Shown here: positions 36,493-48,877 of the stretch, piece by piece | How positions within the stretch are numbered: the stretch's first letter is position 1 | Layout of the letters: every line of letters starts with the position of its first letter | From: Cutaneotrichosporon cavernicola | Taxonomy: Eukaryota > Basidiomycota > Tremellomycetes > Trichosporonales > Trichosporonaceae | Assembly (NCBI RefSeq): GCF_030864355.1 | Contig: NC_083393.1 | Location: 372,001 to 436,000, forward strand | DNA: 64,000 nucleotides | Direction of reading: 5' to 3' | Program-made: the position numbers and the translations under genes | Notes under the pieces: model-generated | Seen by the model: only the letters and a program-made list of their open reading frames with translations | The model's database searches: none | What the model was told of the DNA's origin: nothing

Positions 36493-39098
36493 TAAGAAGG
36501 GAACAGGGACAGGTGGCCCGTCTTGGCTTGGGCGTCTCGCGTACGCGCACGTGGTTGTATCTTGTAGGCTGAATCCCATTTGCATATGCAGGTGTTATCA
36601 TTGTCCATTAGTGACTGTGAGACTGGGTGACTGGCTTTTCGCTATCTGAGACAATGAGGGATTGTGAAGCCCATGTGAGGTGGGTGGCTGGTCGATGGCG
36701 CTCAGTTTCCCACGGTAGTAAGTGGTGAAGGTGGAGGTGGAGGTGGAGGTGGAGGTGTTTTAGGTGTAGGATGTAGGAGGTTGCGCACCAACTGCTGCAT
36801 TGTGCAGCTTCACACTGGTACAGACTCACCCTCCCCGGCAACTAGTATATCTTTGTGTGTAAAACTGACCTGACGATGTATACCTCGGCATGTGCACCGA
36901 CAACTTCTGGACGCCCGCCACCCTCCAGGCATTGTGAGCAACGTCAGAATTTTCTCCACAGACACGAAAGTGATGGTACCTCCAGTCGTGCTCCATGACC
37001 ATGAGCTCGGGACAATCGGAAAGCACGGGTACAATAGGACAGCACAAGTGAACAATAGCCAACGCCTGGACTAACCTCTTGCCGATTTACTGGAGCGTGA
37101 ATTGACCCTACCCTCCCCTCCTTAAATGGTATGGGAAACAGCAATAGCGATTGTAAGATACACATTTGGAGAGTTTTTTGGTCGCGAGGAGAAAATAGCA
37201 ATCTACCTGGAAAATAGTCGAACGGAAACGCAGCCGCGTCAGCTCACTCACGCTCCTCTCTCTGCAAGTTGCACCAAAACGTGGCGCCAACCCGAAATAT
37301 AATCTTGGCCATCCTGCGTTCACCTGTACGGTGCACTTGGTAAACGATTGTAAAAAACGACAAAGTGGTCGTCTCTCTAATCTCATTACACTGACAAGGG
37401 CCGAATCAATACCGCAAGACAACATATGGGACATGGTCCGAGATGGCCTGTCCCGACGCACATCCTCTTCTCGTATCCGGCCTGGGTCGACAAAATGGCT
37501 TACTCCTACTGGGAAGATAGCCTGCCCGATGGAGAAATGTTCTGTACAAGAAAACGTACCCATGCGGAGTCGTGCTCTGCCTAACGTCGCGGATACTGGG
37601 ATCCCCTGAGTCCGGCGAATGTCAGCTGAGCACAATGACTTGCCTCAGGTCTTCGCCCTCGCCCCCGTCCTCGTCGCCTCTCTATCGATCGCACTCTTGT
37701 GAGGTACTGGGCGATATGCATTCACCAGCTGAGCTACAGTTCAAGCGACAACCCTCACCACTCGTTACCCACCATTAAACCCGCATCGGGGATCTAGGAT
37801 ATGATAGAGACTGGAGACCCCAAAGGAGGCGACGAGAGAGATCGAGATCTCGCGCCCAACTTATATCCGACTTGCTGTCCGCTCTGTATCCATCTTACTG
37901 GTACAGTGGAGTGCGGAGAGGACCATGTAGACGTATTTCCGCACCAAATGGCCATGTTCTCCTATTCTGCAGAATTCGCAATGTAACCGTGAAATGACGG
38001 GGCCTCATCCTCGGACCCTCGGGCCCTCGGACCCGACCCTCGATAGCGGATGTGAAACTAGAGTCCGTGCCAAGGATAGGGCAAAGGTTGGTGGCTTGGT
38101 CAACGGCATAATAATTCGGACGGCGCTGACGTCGACAGCGCTCTGACAAGGCCCATCCTCGGTCTCTTGTTCCAATATCCGGCTCCGCTCTGAAAGCGCC
38201 CCGGATTAAAAGACATGGAAGCAAGTGGAAAAGTCAAGGTAACTGGGAGTGTCTCTCATGCGCCGTGTTGAACGACATGGAGTATGTATTCTGCCGCTCA
38301 TCGGCTGCATCGGTTCACAAAGTTGCGCGCTATCTTTACCATGCCCCGGAGCTTCCGGCCAAATCCTGATATATGCAGGAGCCCGGCGACTTTGGATTGG
38401 TCTTCATCATCCCTTGACTCTGATTTATCGCCGTTTACCGATGGAATCAAGTTTATTGAGTTTGGCACGATTCCAGATACTCCAGGGCCTGAAATATAGG
38501 AAACACTGGTGGCGTCGAGTTTCGATGATCGGCGTTGGTGCCTTTGCCGGTGGCCTGTGGGGCACAAACCCGTTACACATGGACTTGACACTCGTCGCTT
38601 GTTGCACAGCACTCCCTGTCGACAGTAGAATGCCGGTACGCCGGCACCGTATGTCTCGAACTTGTTATGGCAAGCCGAGACGGAAACTTTGACAAGACTC
38701 GGATATTCGCTGTTTCCAGCGTCACGATTTCGACAAGTCAAGCTTTTCCCGAATTCTCGTCAGACAGATGTACTAGCACAGGACACTCTACAGAGGTTCC
38801 TGAAGACCCTAGTTTGGCAGTAAGACCGAAAGACCGCTTCACGTCACCTGCCACAGTTCCTGCGGCGCGGTGCCGCCACTTAGGCGCGAGCTATGAACCA
38901 GGTCCTCCTCTGCTCCTTTGCTTAGTCCCTTTTCACCTGGCTGGGGAGCGATGTAGCAATGGAGATCCAAAACCCAATGTACATGCAATATACTGTGGTG
39001 ACGGTTGTACAACGTGGGACTGCCATAGCGCAGACCGTTCTGTGTGGGGTGTGGTGTGGGGTGATGTGAAAAGATGGTGGTGTAGATGGATTGGAACA
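36493..39098. other. large intergenic region, no gene supported
   Basis: 2606 bp between convergent genes, the longest empty stretch in the window. Composition is more even (less GC-rich) than coding DNA. Open frames such as 37108-37635 (-) have no protein-family character. It may hold decayed repeats or non-coding RNA, but no structure is clear beyond the GGTGGA repeat at 36727. Confidence 0.45.
36727..36757. repeat. (GGTGGA)n microsatellite
   Basis: Five copies of GGTGGA downstream of the LAMTOR1-like gene. Confidence 0.9.
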
Positions 39099-40175
39099 CT
39101 AGATGCGATGCGCACTCGAAGATGTGGCGGCACGACGAAGGCGCGGCACGTTGACCAGTCGGCTGCGGGACTGGCCCACGCGCAGCGCCCATGGCCCGAG
39201 TTGTGCGGCGCCAGGAGCCGTGTCGTGTTGCAGCGAAGTTGCGCGATGCAGACCCGGGCGAGCAAGTACCTCGACAGATGCCGAGGGGACGCGGACTGGA
39301 CCCACAGAGTCGGCGTTGAGGCGACCGAGGGCGGTCGCCAGCTCGACCTCATCGTAAAGAGCAAGGGCGATTGGTGACGACTCGGGCGGCGTCGAGGGCG
39401 AGCTCGTCGCTGCGTAGACTGCACTCGACCAGTCGTTGACGCGGTTGCGGAGGGAGAGCTCGTCATGCGAATGCGCAAGGTCAGGGACGTCGTCGTCCTC
39501 AGTGCGTCGTCCGCGTTCACGGGTACGGCCTCGCTCGACGTCCTGCGAGCGCTCGGTGATCGATGGACGAGCGCGACGACGACCACGTCCAGCAGTGGGA
39601 GAGATGGGAGGAGACGGGTACATGAGCTCGGGGCCGGCTGTCAGGTCGAGGCCAAGTGCCGAGAAGCGTGGTGCCGCTGGTGCGCGAGTGCCCTCAACTG
39701 AAGGGATGATGGAAGAGGAGGTCATGCTAGGGTCGGCGGCGATGAGCGGCGAGTTGGGGCTAGACATGAGGGGCCGAGTGGGGAGGCGGGGTGCGCGAAG
39801 TAATGATGGAGTCGAGAGCTGCTGCCTTGGCGCTGACGCTGACGATGAGAGCGAGGCCTGGTCCATGTCCTCGATGTGTTGCGTCTCGCCGTGAATCTCG
39901 CCAAACATGTTCAGGCCGACGTCGCTCTTCGACACAGTCCGCTCTGACCGAGGCGTGCTGCGTGCCTTGTGGCCGTGGCTGGGACCGTGGCTATGACCGA
40001 GCTTGACTTCGTAATGGAGGGGCTCAAAGTCAAAGTTCATCTTGATTGGCGAGTCTGCACATGGGTCGAGGTCAAGGAGACCGGGAACGAGAGGCGCCCA
40101 AGAGTCCTCGACAGAGTCGAATTTGGAGGGGTAGGGAGTGTGGATGGAAGTGTTGAAGTAGTGAGAGTGCGACAT
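39099..40175 (-). CDS. low-complexity hypothetical protein
   Basis: Single exon, 358 aa, starting MSHSHYFNTSIHTPYPSKFD. The N-terminal 50 residues (DSWAPLVPGLLDLDPCADSP) are the least biased part. A His-rich patch HSHGPSHGHK follows. The rest is Ser/Pro/Arg/Ala-rich with an RGRRRARP...DVERGRTRERGRR basic segment and then acidic DDDVPDLAHSHDELSL. The open frame continues about 150 codons upstream of the chosen ATG, but that part is not protein-like. I do not recognise a domain; it could be a disordered regulatory protein. The frame is long for chance, though GC-rich DNA inflates ORF length. Confidence 0.55.
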   Translation of the reverse strand: MSHSHYFNTSIHTPYPSKFDSVEDSWAPLVPGLLDLDPCADSPIKMNFDFEPLHYEVKLGHSHGPSHGHKARSTPRSERTVSKSDVGLNMFGEIHGETQHIEDMDQASLSSSASAPRQQLSTPSLLRAPRLPTRPLMSSPNSPLIAADPSMTSSSIIPSVEGTRAPAAPRFSALGLDLTAGPELMYPSPPISPTAGRGRRRARPSITERSQDVERGRTRERGRRTEDDDVPDLAHSHDELSLRNRVNDWSSAVYAATSSPSTPPESSPIALALYDEVELATALGRLNADSVGPVRVPSASVEVLARPGLHRATSLQHDTAPGAAQLGPWALRVGQSRSRLVNVPRLRRAATSSSAHRI

Positions 40176-42286
40176 GGTTGCTGTGGCTGCAATGGCCAAG
40201 AATGCTAGATGTTCGAGTGCAAGTACAGTGTATGATGTGTGTATGAAGTGTGATGGATGATTGTTGAAGTATGGTTTTGAATATAACAAAGTTGAGGTTG
40301 ATGGATTGAGGGGGTTGAGGGAGGTTGAGGGATTGTGGATCGCCGACCTCTTTAAAGAGGGAAAGCCGTTGTGGTTGATCAAACTGTGATCGACAGATTC
40401 AGTATGGCAAAGTTGTATGGCTAGCGCTGTGCTCTGCTGCCATAGAGCGAAACGGCTGTAAGGCTTACGACGAACGGTATTAGGAGTTTGCGGATTTGTT
40501 CCGCCTACCTTGTCCTCTGCTATTGTGCCTAACACCAGGTCCAAGACTTGAATGAGCAGGATACCACGGCCGTGCCGAAACGAGGTTACCCCGGCAGTGA
40601 CAGTGACAGCGTTACGGCACTTTTGAGCCATCTAGCGCACTTGTGCCTTGAACTCCTGGCCTCGACTTTACAGTCTTTGCAGTCTTGTAACCCTTGTCTC
40701 CCCGACAACCAAACCACTTGTCAGCTGAGAGCTGAGAGCTGAGAGCCGAGAGGACCGGACAGAGCTAATTACACCCCATGCCAGGCCAGGTTTGGATATT
40801 AGGCGCAGAGGCTCATCGAGCCGCTACTTAGAAAACCAGAATCGTTTAACCAGTCAAACGACGTCGTGCTTCACGTGCTCAGACGTTGTACATGCAACCA
40901 ACCGAACCTTCCGTCGGGTGCACAGACCTCAAGGGCATAACCGATCTACAACAAGCTGGTAGTCACCTAATCTCAACACAACAAGAGATCGAAATACGTC
41001 AAGGTGCTATTACTGACCTTGACTACCAAGCCCGCTTGTATTACGCTCTGCATGCCGAATGTTGCATGCCGCGGACTAAGCGAGCCTGGAATGGTGGCAG
41101 TGAAGCACTTTTGGTGCAAGTCTTTGCTTTATGGATACCAGGTTGGCATAATCAGGCTATTCCACAGTTCGAAATACAGGCCTCTTGGCACGAAACGCCT
41201 TGACGCATTGGACAGACTAAAGCTAGGGAGGGCTGCAGGATTCCAGTGCCGAACGTAGATCATTCCTCTCCCAGCTGGTCACCCGCAGGTCTGCACCCGA
41301 CATGATAATGATATCCAGCCCACGCTAAACGTTTCAAACTCAGGGCCGGACCGACCCGACAAAATGAAGCTCTCAAGCTCAGAGTTGGATAATAAACGAG
41401 TTTAGCGAGTTGTAAGAGAGCTCAGCGTGCCGGTATTACCTGAGACGTTGGACCATGTCCTGCTCTATTGTCAGGGTTTTTGAGTCATTGTGCACAGACA
41501 GCCAAAGGGTTTATGCCTCGGGCTTAACACTAACAACTTAAAACAACGGCCCTGAAGCCACACTGTCGTAAGCCTTGGCATTTTATTATGACCCTCCTGT
41601 AACCTTTGGTACTTTATCCATCCAAATAGACCTCATTGTTCTCTCCCGGTCAGGTACAGTCCCGTCCGCATCGGAGTATTCATTATTAATACATGTTATC
41701 CAGGGAACACCGGGCGCCGTGGCAAAAACGCCACCGCCACAACAGCTCCAGACTCGTCGTCAACTTGTTCACGAGCGCCCCAGTGATTGAGTTACTGGTC
41801 TCAGCATTTTCACCGAACCTATCGGATTCTAAACCAAGTAACAGGTTTAATTGCGGTCCTATTAGATTCACTCACGCAAAGTCGCTTTGGCACCCGCAGA
41901 ATCGCCATGGCTAGTACCTCCAACCATAAACCCAACCTGCCCAACACACCTTTCTAACGGCGATGGTCGGGTCACATGACAGGAGCGCCATGGCCGAATC
42001 TAATTGGCCAGGAGTGCTGAAACACCTATTCAGCCCCCTTTCCATTAGTGCCTCTGTAATATTCCAGTACCTCAACACATAGGCAGGCATAAGTACATCA
42101 TTAATCATTAGTCATCAGACGCCTCAGACCACTTAGAGCTTAGTTGATGTCGATAGGTACGCCAAGACGGGAACATGTTGCATCCGAATGGTAGGCCACG
42201 CGGGACATCCCTCCATCCAGTCTCGGTGAATAGCGCTCATCAGAGAGAGAACCGCGTCAATGACGGAGAATCGTGTTCCGAGCACT
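40176..42286. other. intergenic, AT-richer, no gene seen
   Basis: 2111 bp with many stops in all frames and markedly lower GC than the genes. It should include the promoter of the 39-40 kb gene and the 3' region of the SYLF gene. No repeats longer than simple ones (AGCTGAGAGCTGAGAGC at about 40730) were found. Confidence 0.5.
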
Positions 42287-45180
42287 TCAAGGATGCGCGC
42301 TTGCGTCAAAGACAGGCTTGTCTGTGGAGGCAGGAGGCGCGCCAGCTGCGGTTGCGATGGGGTTGGTACTTGGAATGTAGGCCTCACTCGGAATGCCGGT
42401 CTCGTCAAGGCCCTCAGCGGCTGCAAGTCAGCAATCAACAGTCATCGTGCCTGAGATGCAAGTCACGCCATCCTGTGGACCCAATGTTTGCGATTCGCAT
42501 TCCGCGGCATGCAGTTTGCGATGCTCACCTTCAATCACGTCGTACATTGGCGAGGCAATCTCAGGAGCCGGAACGCGGCCACTGGTGAGTGTCAATATCA
42601 TTGATCCCGGGGATGGATTACGATTAATGCAACTCACGTCAAAATGTCGGTCGTGGACACGTTGCTGCCGTAGAACTTGTGGTTGGCGTCGTAGCGCTCC
42701 ACCAGGATCGTGCCGTCGAGTGAGAGGCCGGCAAACAGACCTGGTGGCTGTTAGCACCCGTTCACGTTCAACTACAACGAATCAGATTAGAGAAAGGAGA
42801 CAGCGGACTAGGCCGCCACCCGAGTCACAGACAAACACGTCGGAAGCGCCGAGGCGGCGCGAGCCGCCAGCTGGTAAGCATGATAATACAGTTGACCGTC
42901 TCCTGACAGTCTGGACTGAGCTGCTTTCGCCATGATAAGCCTCGTTGCTTGCGCAATCGAGGCACAGCTTGACGGAGCCTTGGCCGAATGAGATCAGCCG
43001 CGGACAAACCTTCCCGACCCATGTTTTTCCTGCTGCTCTTTCTCTACCACATGGCGTCCGCGCCGCCGTGAACCTTGGACCTTTGTATGTGACGTGTGAT
43101 CTGGGGCCGCATCGTCCCACAACCCTTTCTTCTCTCGCAGAGCTAATCTGCCACGCCATGGTTGGCCCTCCACCAGCGTTCCTGCACGACCATCACCTCC
43201 ATGAAACCAGGAAACACTGTTGCGCCATGGCAGACACGTGAACGTGTCTAAGCACAGCTTATGTCACGCCCCGGCTTCACCAAATATTGTGCAAGTGAAG
43301 ACACGTCGGCACGAACAGTCACCGGATGACGGATGACCGGCGACACCGTTGCCGATGGCCGAGGGCAGAGCTGGTCTATGGTATTGCCGTGGCAGCACCT
43401 ACCCATCTCAAGCCACCGCAAGGAAATGGGATGGAACGTGCGTGGACGTAGGAGGGAGAGAGGAGGACACAGCCACACGTAGCACCCTCGAAACACGAAA
43501 CTTCACTAACCCTTGGAACGCGAGTAGCTGAAGATGGGGGCAGGGTTGACAAGGGAAGCGTTGATCTGGCCGCCAGTGCCAATTGGGCCCGCAGCTGCGG
43601 AGACGCTGCCTCCGATGGTAACGTTGCCACCGCGAGAAAAGGCCTTGACCGCCTCGTCCGAGTTGAGGACCATGACGACCTCAGTCAGGTCCGCACCGAC
43701 CTGCAGACCCCAGCCAACACCTGTCTGTCAGCACTCGTGAATCACTTCAACAACGGCTGGTGAGATACGGCGCTAGGGAGTTACACAACACGCTGCGTAC
43801 CACAAGCGATTAGACTCGGTAGCAAGCGCACCCAACTGGCGATCATCACAAACTGCAGGCTACGCCGTAGCGTAGACCGGCAGGAGGCATGTCGCCGAAG
43901 CATGATGGTTCGGCTCGCCATCGCCATACGACCTGGCTGCGTAGGGGTCGTAGCAGCGTGTGCCAACTGATGGGTAGGTGACACGTAGCCAAGTCGCGCT
44001 CTCTTGCGCAACGGTTGTAACGCTCGGCAACGGTCCAGATCATGTCACAACGTACCTGCAGTGGCAATGCAGCTTGGCGCACTCCAGCTGCCATCCGGGA
44101 GACGGGCAATGACGATACCCGAACCGGCCTTGCCGCTGAACACGAAGCCAGCCTTGAAGATGGTAAAGACAGCAAGGCCTGGGCGTTAGTTATTTGCAGT
44201 CTGGGCTTCTGCCAACATTACTCACCCTTGCAGCGAAGGAGGACCTCCTTCGGGACAGCGTTGAGCGCCGACTCCGGGTTCGACGGGTCAGCTGCGGGTT
44301 AGCATGGAAATCGGTAGGTAAATGTTTGGTATCGTGCGTCCCATGGCACCTTGGTCCAAAAGCCGCCAGTACTCCGACCATCATTGGAAGGGTGGTGGTT
44401 GATTGGGCTTCCATCCATTAAAACTCTCTCGCAGCACGTCGGGCTCCGTACGACACTGTGTGCTGCAGTCGCATAGATACAAGGACAGCAGCACACATCG
44501 ACAACAAGGGATGCGCCACGCTGTGGGCAAGATAACGGCCCAACGTGGCTTCGGCTTTGGCCACATGCCAAGGTGGAGGAAGGTGGAGGTCTGGCGGCCA
44601 ACCATATCCGCCAATGTCTCCTGTGCGCGCTGAGATCCAGCAGAGCACCAAACGACGGCAGATCGCCAGAGCACTTGACACAGCTACTGTGCATGGCAGC
44701 ACGGAATCTGTAGCACAGGAGCTGCGCCCGCAGCAAGCGGTGCACACTCCGGAGATAGCGGAGCTGCCTTTGACAACCCGTGGTTCTATGCCGGCGGCAG
44801 CTCTTGCCCGTCTCTCAGTCACCACAAATGCCCATCTTCGCCACAATCCACGTAGCGTTCGCCATGACAACGCACCGAGGAAGCTCTGGAGGATCTTTGC
44901 GGCTTTGTCGCACTCGCCCGGAAGCGTGAAGCCCTGCATGAAGTTGTTACCGCCGGCCTGTGCGCGCTGCATGATACTGCCGCCCTCGCCGTGCCCGCGC
45001 GCCGTCTGCGCCCCATCCTGCCATCAGCCCGTCCCCAGCTTGTAGGAGGCCATCTCAAGCCTTCCCTCTCTCATGCCATTCTCCATGGGCCGCACTCACG
45101 TTGATCATCTGTTGCGCATGTGCGCCGGCCGCGGCGGCTTGAGCCTTGACCTTGTCCAAAACGTTGGTCCACTTTGACAT
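42287..45180 (-). CDS. SYLF-domain (YSC84/SH3YL1-like) lipid-binding protein
   Basis: Exons in coding order: 45100..45180, 44876..45017, 44226..44291, 44056..44178, 43511..43720, 42638..42740, 42529..42581 and 42287..42420. They give 303 aa. The SYLF domain binds phosphoinositides and, in Ysc84, bundles actin at endocytic sites. Signatures in order: FTLPGECDKAAKIL, AVPKEVLLRCKGLAVFTIFK, FSGKAGSGIVIARLPDGSWSAP, GVGWGLQVGADLTEVVMVLN, FSRGGNVTIGGSVSAAAGP, FSYSRSKGLFAG and TILVERYDANHKFYG. No C-terminal SH3 domain is encoded; after the SYLF domain there is only a ~40-residue Ala/Pro-rich tail. Introns are 82, 584, 47, 335, 770, 56 and 108 nt, so three are far longer than usual here. Confidence 0.9.
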
Positions 45181-45599
45181 GATGGATGTATGTGGTTGTG
45201 GTGATGGGAAATGAGAGGGTGGCGAGAGGATCGTTGGGAGTGAAGATGACGATGGACGTCATGGGCGTGCACACGTGTCATCTATTGGCCCAACCTCCAC
45301 CGGCCTAACGCCACTCTGCCCCATTCCAGTCTCTTGCAGGCAGGCTATTTCAGGGCCCAATAACGCACAAGTCAATGCAGCCCAGTGAACGCCTGTAGAT
45401 CAAGACAGAGGTGTGGTAATGCATACAACAATATTGATACTGGAGTTATGCGTATATGAGAATGGACGTCCCATATCCAACTGTGCGGTGTGTTTAGCCT
45501 CAAAGTTGCGCGAAGCGATAGTGTCGGCCAGCCTGTGTGATTATCGTGGGCGTCGCTATCGAGTTCCCAGGAAGTACGCCGAGCCCGGTAGCCTCAAGC
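45181..45599. other. intergenic, SYLF-gene promoter side
   Basis: 419 bp between the SYLF initiator and the PET127 stop codon, both on the minus strand. No gene is seen. Confidence 0.5.
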
Positions 45600-48500
45600 C
45601 TAAGCTAAGTAATGTGGCGGACGATCGCGCTTGAACTTGTCCGGTGAGGTCTCGGCTTCCTCGGACGCGTCGAGGTCCACTGCAACGTCCTCCTCCTGCT
45701 CACGGCTGCTCGCCGTCTCGGCGAATTCCTCCATCTCCTTCTCAGTAGCCGAGACGGGTAATGGCGGGTCTGACTTGCGCTCGCGCCACTGTGTGGGCTG
45801 AAACTCGTAGCCGGGGATGACGTACGGCTCCAGCTGGACCTCAGGTTCCGGATCCGTTGCCTTCATCTGTTGAATCTGTGCGTTCCACTTGGCTGCACGC
45901 TCATCGTATGCCTTCCCCGTCTCATATGATAACGCACGAAGTTTGATTATCCTTGAGTTCGGCTCCACCCACTTGATCGTCGCGTAGTCGAGGTCGTCGT
46001 ATCCAGCGGCCGCGGGGACGGCGCTGGCGGCGCCGGAAGTGGCAGGGGAGCTGGCAGTTGCATCTGAGCTGGGGCCCTCAAGAGAGGGCGTGCCGTGGCC
46101 CAGCGCCTCCGCGGTCTCAGTCTCCACTGGAGAACGCTTCTTGGAATCATACATGTCGGCGGGCGTCTTGCCTTCCGGCACACAAATCGCGTTCATCGCC
46201 GCTAGGCGCTGCGCACCATCGGAGCGGAGTGTGCGGGCAGCGTCGTGGCCCTCCGGTGTGTCGGGCGTCATGGCAATGTTGTACCGTACAGTCCCTGCGA
46301 TCATCAGTTGCTGAAGCACGCGCGTACTCACACTTCTGTTTAGCACGCTCCTCCTTGGAGTCGGAGAAAAACTTGATGCCTTGGCTGGGAGATACGTCCT
46401 TGCCGTCAACGTTGTTGACCATCTGGATCCGCATGGCTCGGGTAGGAGCGAGTCCCTCGCCTTTCCAGCCAAAGGGCTGTACGACAACGGTGAGTTCGCT
46501 GGCCGTTCGCGTATCCATTCGTGCCTTCTGGAAAGCGCTGAGTGGTGGTTGCGCTTGGAACCACATCACGCTCACCGCTTGGTCAGGGAACATACGAGTC
46601 ACGAGGTCCATAATGCGCTCAAAGAAGCCAATGCAAAGCTGGAACACCTGGTCGCCAATGTCAGGCCCACCAAACAGGCGCGTGTCGAGCTCAGCGCGCG
46701 GCATGTACTCGAATCCGAAGCAACGCGCCGTATTGTGGTACGCGATGAAGATGCCGTCCATGTCGCCGATACGTGCCTGGAAGCAGTACTTGAGCATGCC
46801 CGAGCGGGTGAGATCGAACGTCTCACGTTCAAAAGTGGCGGTTTGGCCGAGTGTTTCGCTGATGTCGTACACCTTGTGCGCCTCCCAGTTGGCGCGGTCG
46901 TGGCGGATTGGCATTGCCGCACGGGTCTTGATGTCAAACGTCCCGCTACCAGGAAGACGGTTGTCCTGGCAGTCGAGCTGGGAGCGCATCAAGACCTTGC
47001 CGCCGCGCGAGTAGGCGTAAGCCTCACGCGCGGTTGGCTTGCCCGGCGGTGTGAAGCCTTCGGGAACGTTCTTGAGCGACTTCCACCACTCGCTAGCGTC
47101 GGTGGTGAGAATCTTCTCGAGGATATTGCCATATTCTGACAGAATGTTGTTGCTCGTCTGGAAGCGCTTGTCCGAGTCGATTGCGTAGCGCCCGTTGGGC
47201 TGTGGCCACATAACAATGGCAGCCGGCAGTTGAGCACCATGCGTATAGTCGGCGTTTCGCGCCGAATATCCCTGAGAGAGCTTACTGATGTCGACACCCT
47301 GCCCGCCATTGAGCGTAAGCCAGATCTGGCTGAACGAGCTTGTCAAGGTCGAGGTCGAACCCGAGTACTTGATGCCGTCCCCTTGGGCCAGGTCAGCCAG
47401 CTCAGGATCCTTGCTGGCTGTAATGTAGTCGGGAAGGGTGTCAAAGTTGAACTCCTCGGGCGTTGGAATGTTGGCCAACTCTGGGGGAAAGTTCCATACG
47501 CCGGTCCGGGGGTCACGGGCGTAGTGCACTCCTGGGGAGAAAAGCACGCGCTGCAGGTTATTGGCCAGCCTTGCAACATTGTTCTCGCGAGGAGGCGCAA
47601 TGGGCCTGACAGGGAAGTCGCTGGCACTCAAGTCACCATCGATTTCAGATTCGAATCGTCCATCACGCCTGAAGTACTGGCTCGTCGTGCTAGCCACCAC
47701 TTCTGTTCTGTTAGAGAGTAAAGGTGTTCACTCACCTTTGTCCTCTTGTATGGACAAGTTTGTGCTGTCGTACTCATCGACAGTATCTTCAATGTCGCGC
47801 AACTCAGCCGGGCTGAGGACGTCCTTCAACTGCTCGCGCATGTCCTGGAAATCTTCCATCGCCATAGCGGCAGCCGAGGCAAACACGTTCGCCTTGTTCT
47901 TGGCCTCCTCCGTAGCCCCATTTAATGTCGCGAGCCTCGCCGTCCGCTCAGCCTGCCGCTGGGCGGTCAGCGCCCATTTGCGAGCAGCTTCGAACCGGAG
48001 CAGTGCAACGCTCTTTGGTCGGGTGGTGGTGGCATTGCTCACTGAGAATTAGCAGCACTTTGACAAACACTTACAGGGAGCCACATGTGGCGACGCTTGA
48101 CGGTACCTCAAGTCTTCGGGGTATTGTCCTTCCGCGCGACTCGCTCGGGACAGATTCTGTTGCTCCCTGGCACGTCCCAACGTCCCCGTAAGCTTCTCGA
48201 ACTCAGCCGGCGGCATATCCTTCTCCAGCGAATCCAGGATGACCTCGAGCCGCCCAGCCATAGATGCCAGCGACTTGCGGTAAGTCGCAGCTGTCTCCCG
48301 GTCTCGCCTCTCTGAAGACTTCTCCAAGTAATCTATGCTCCGGCTGTGAGCCTTGAAGAACTTGTCGTGCTGCCATGCAATCGTCTTGGCCTGCTTGACT
48401 CTCCCTGCGACTGTCCTCGATGGAAGTTCGTGCTTGCTCGGTTCCAGCCCAAAGCCATGGGGCCGATCAGTCTGCCGCTTGTCGCCCGCACTCGGATTAA

Positions 48501-48877
48501 GCCAAGGCTTGGGCTTAAAACTTCCCTCCTTAGAGGGGGAGCGCTTCGGCTCAACGGAACTGGCATTGGCGCCCAACGAAGACGGCGGGCCCGACAAGGC
48601 ATTGGGTCCCCGCGCGGCGGAGCCGCGCCGCCTTCCCCCCTTGATCGGTTTCGACTTCTCGCGCCAGGTTTTGGGCGTCTTCGCAGGAAAGTCCGGGAGC
48701 TCAGTGGCGACTGGCTTGTCCCCAACTGCCCCGGACGGCGCATCACTAGGAGTATAATACCGCACCAGGCGTGGCGTCAACTGCTGTAAGCGACGTTACA
48801 GACAACCTCACTCCTCGTGGCGCGGCATGTAGCACGCCCTTCCACTTGCCCAGGGCACAGAGTCGTGGGCCGAGCAT
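45600..48877 (-). CDS. PET127: mitochondrial RNA-processing protein PET127
   Basis: Acts at the mitochondrial membrane in 5' processing and turnover of mitochondrial RNAs. Exons in coding order: 48812..48877, 48075..48780, 47736..48041, 46332..47702 and 45600..46294. They give 1047 aa; introns are 31, 33, 33 and 37 nt. The N-terminus MLGPRLCALGKWKGVLHAAPRG is a presequence. The Pet127 domain spans roughly residues 390-820: FSPGVHYARDPRTGVWNFPP, FDTLPDYITASKDP, KYSGSTSTLTSSFSQIW, VLMRSQLDCQDNRLPGSGTFDIKTRA, MLKYCFQARIGDMDGIFIAYHNT and FGFEYMPRAELD. The first intron ends in CAGCAG, a tandem acceptor that can add or omit one Gln. The Lys/Arg/Ser-rich region before the domain and the acidic C-terminus are not conserved. 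Confidence 0.92.

Noticed and set aside
40176..40631. upstream extension of the 39-40 kb hypothetical protein to 40631
   Set aside because: The frame stays open, but the added residues look non-coding and the ATG at 40175 begins the region with protein-like composition.
46381..47139. 252-codon plus-strand frame inside PET127
   Set aside because: Antisense shadow; PET127 motifs are on the minus strand through the same interval.
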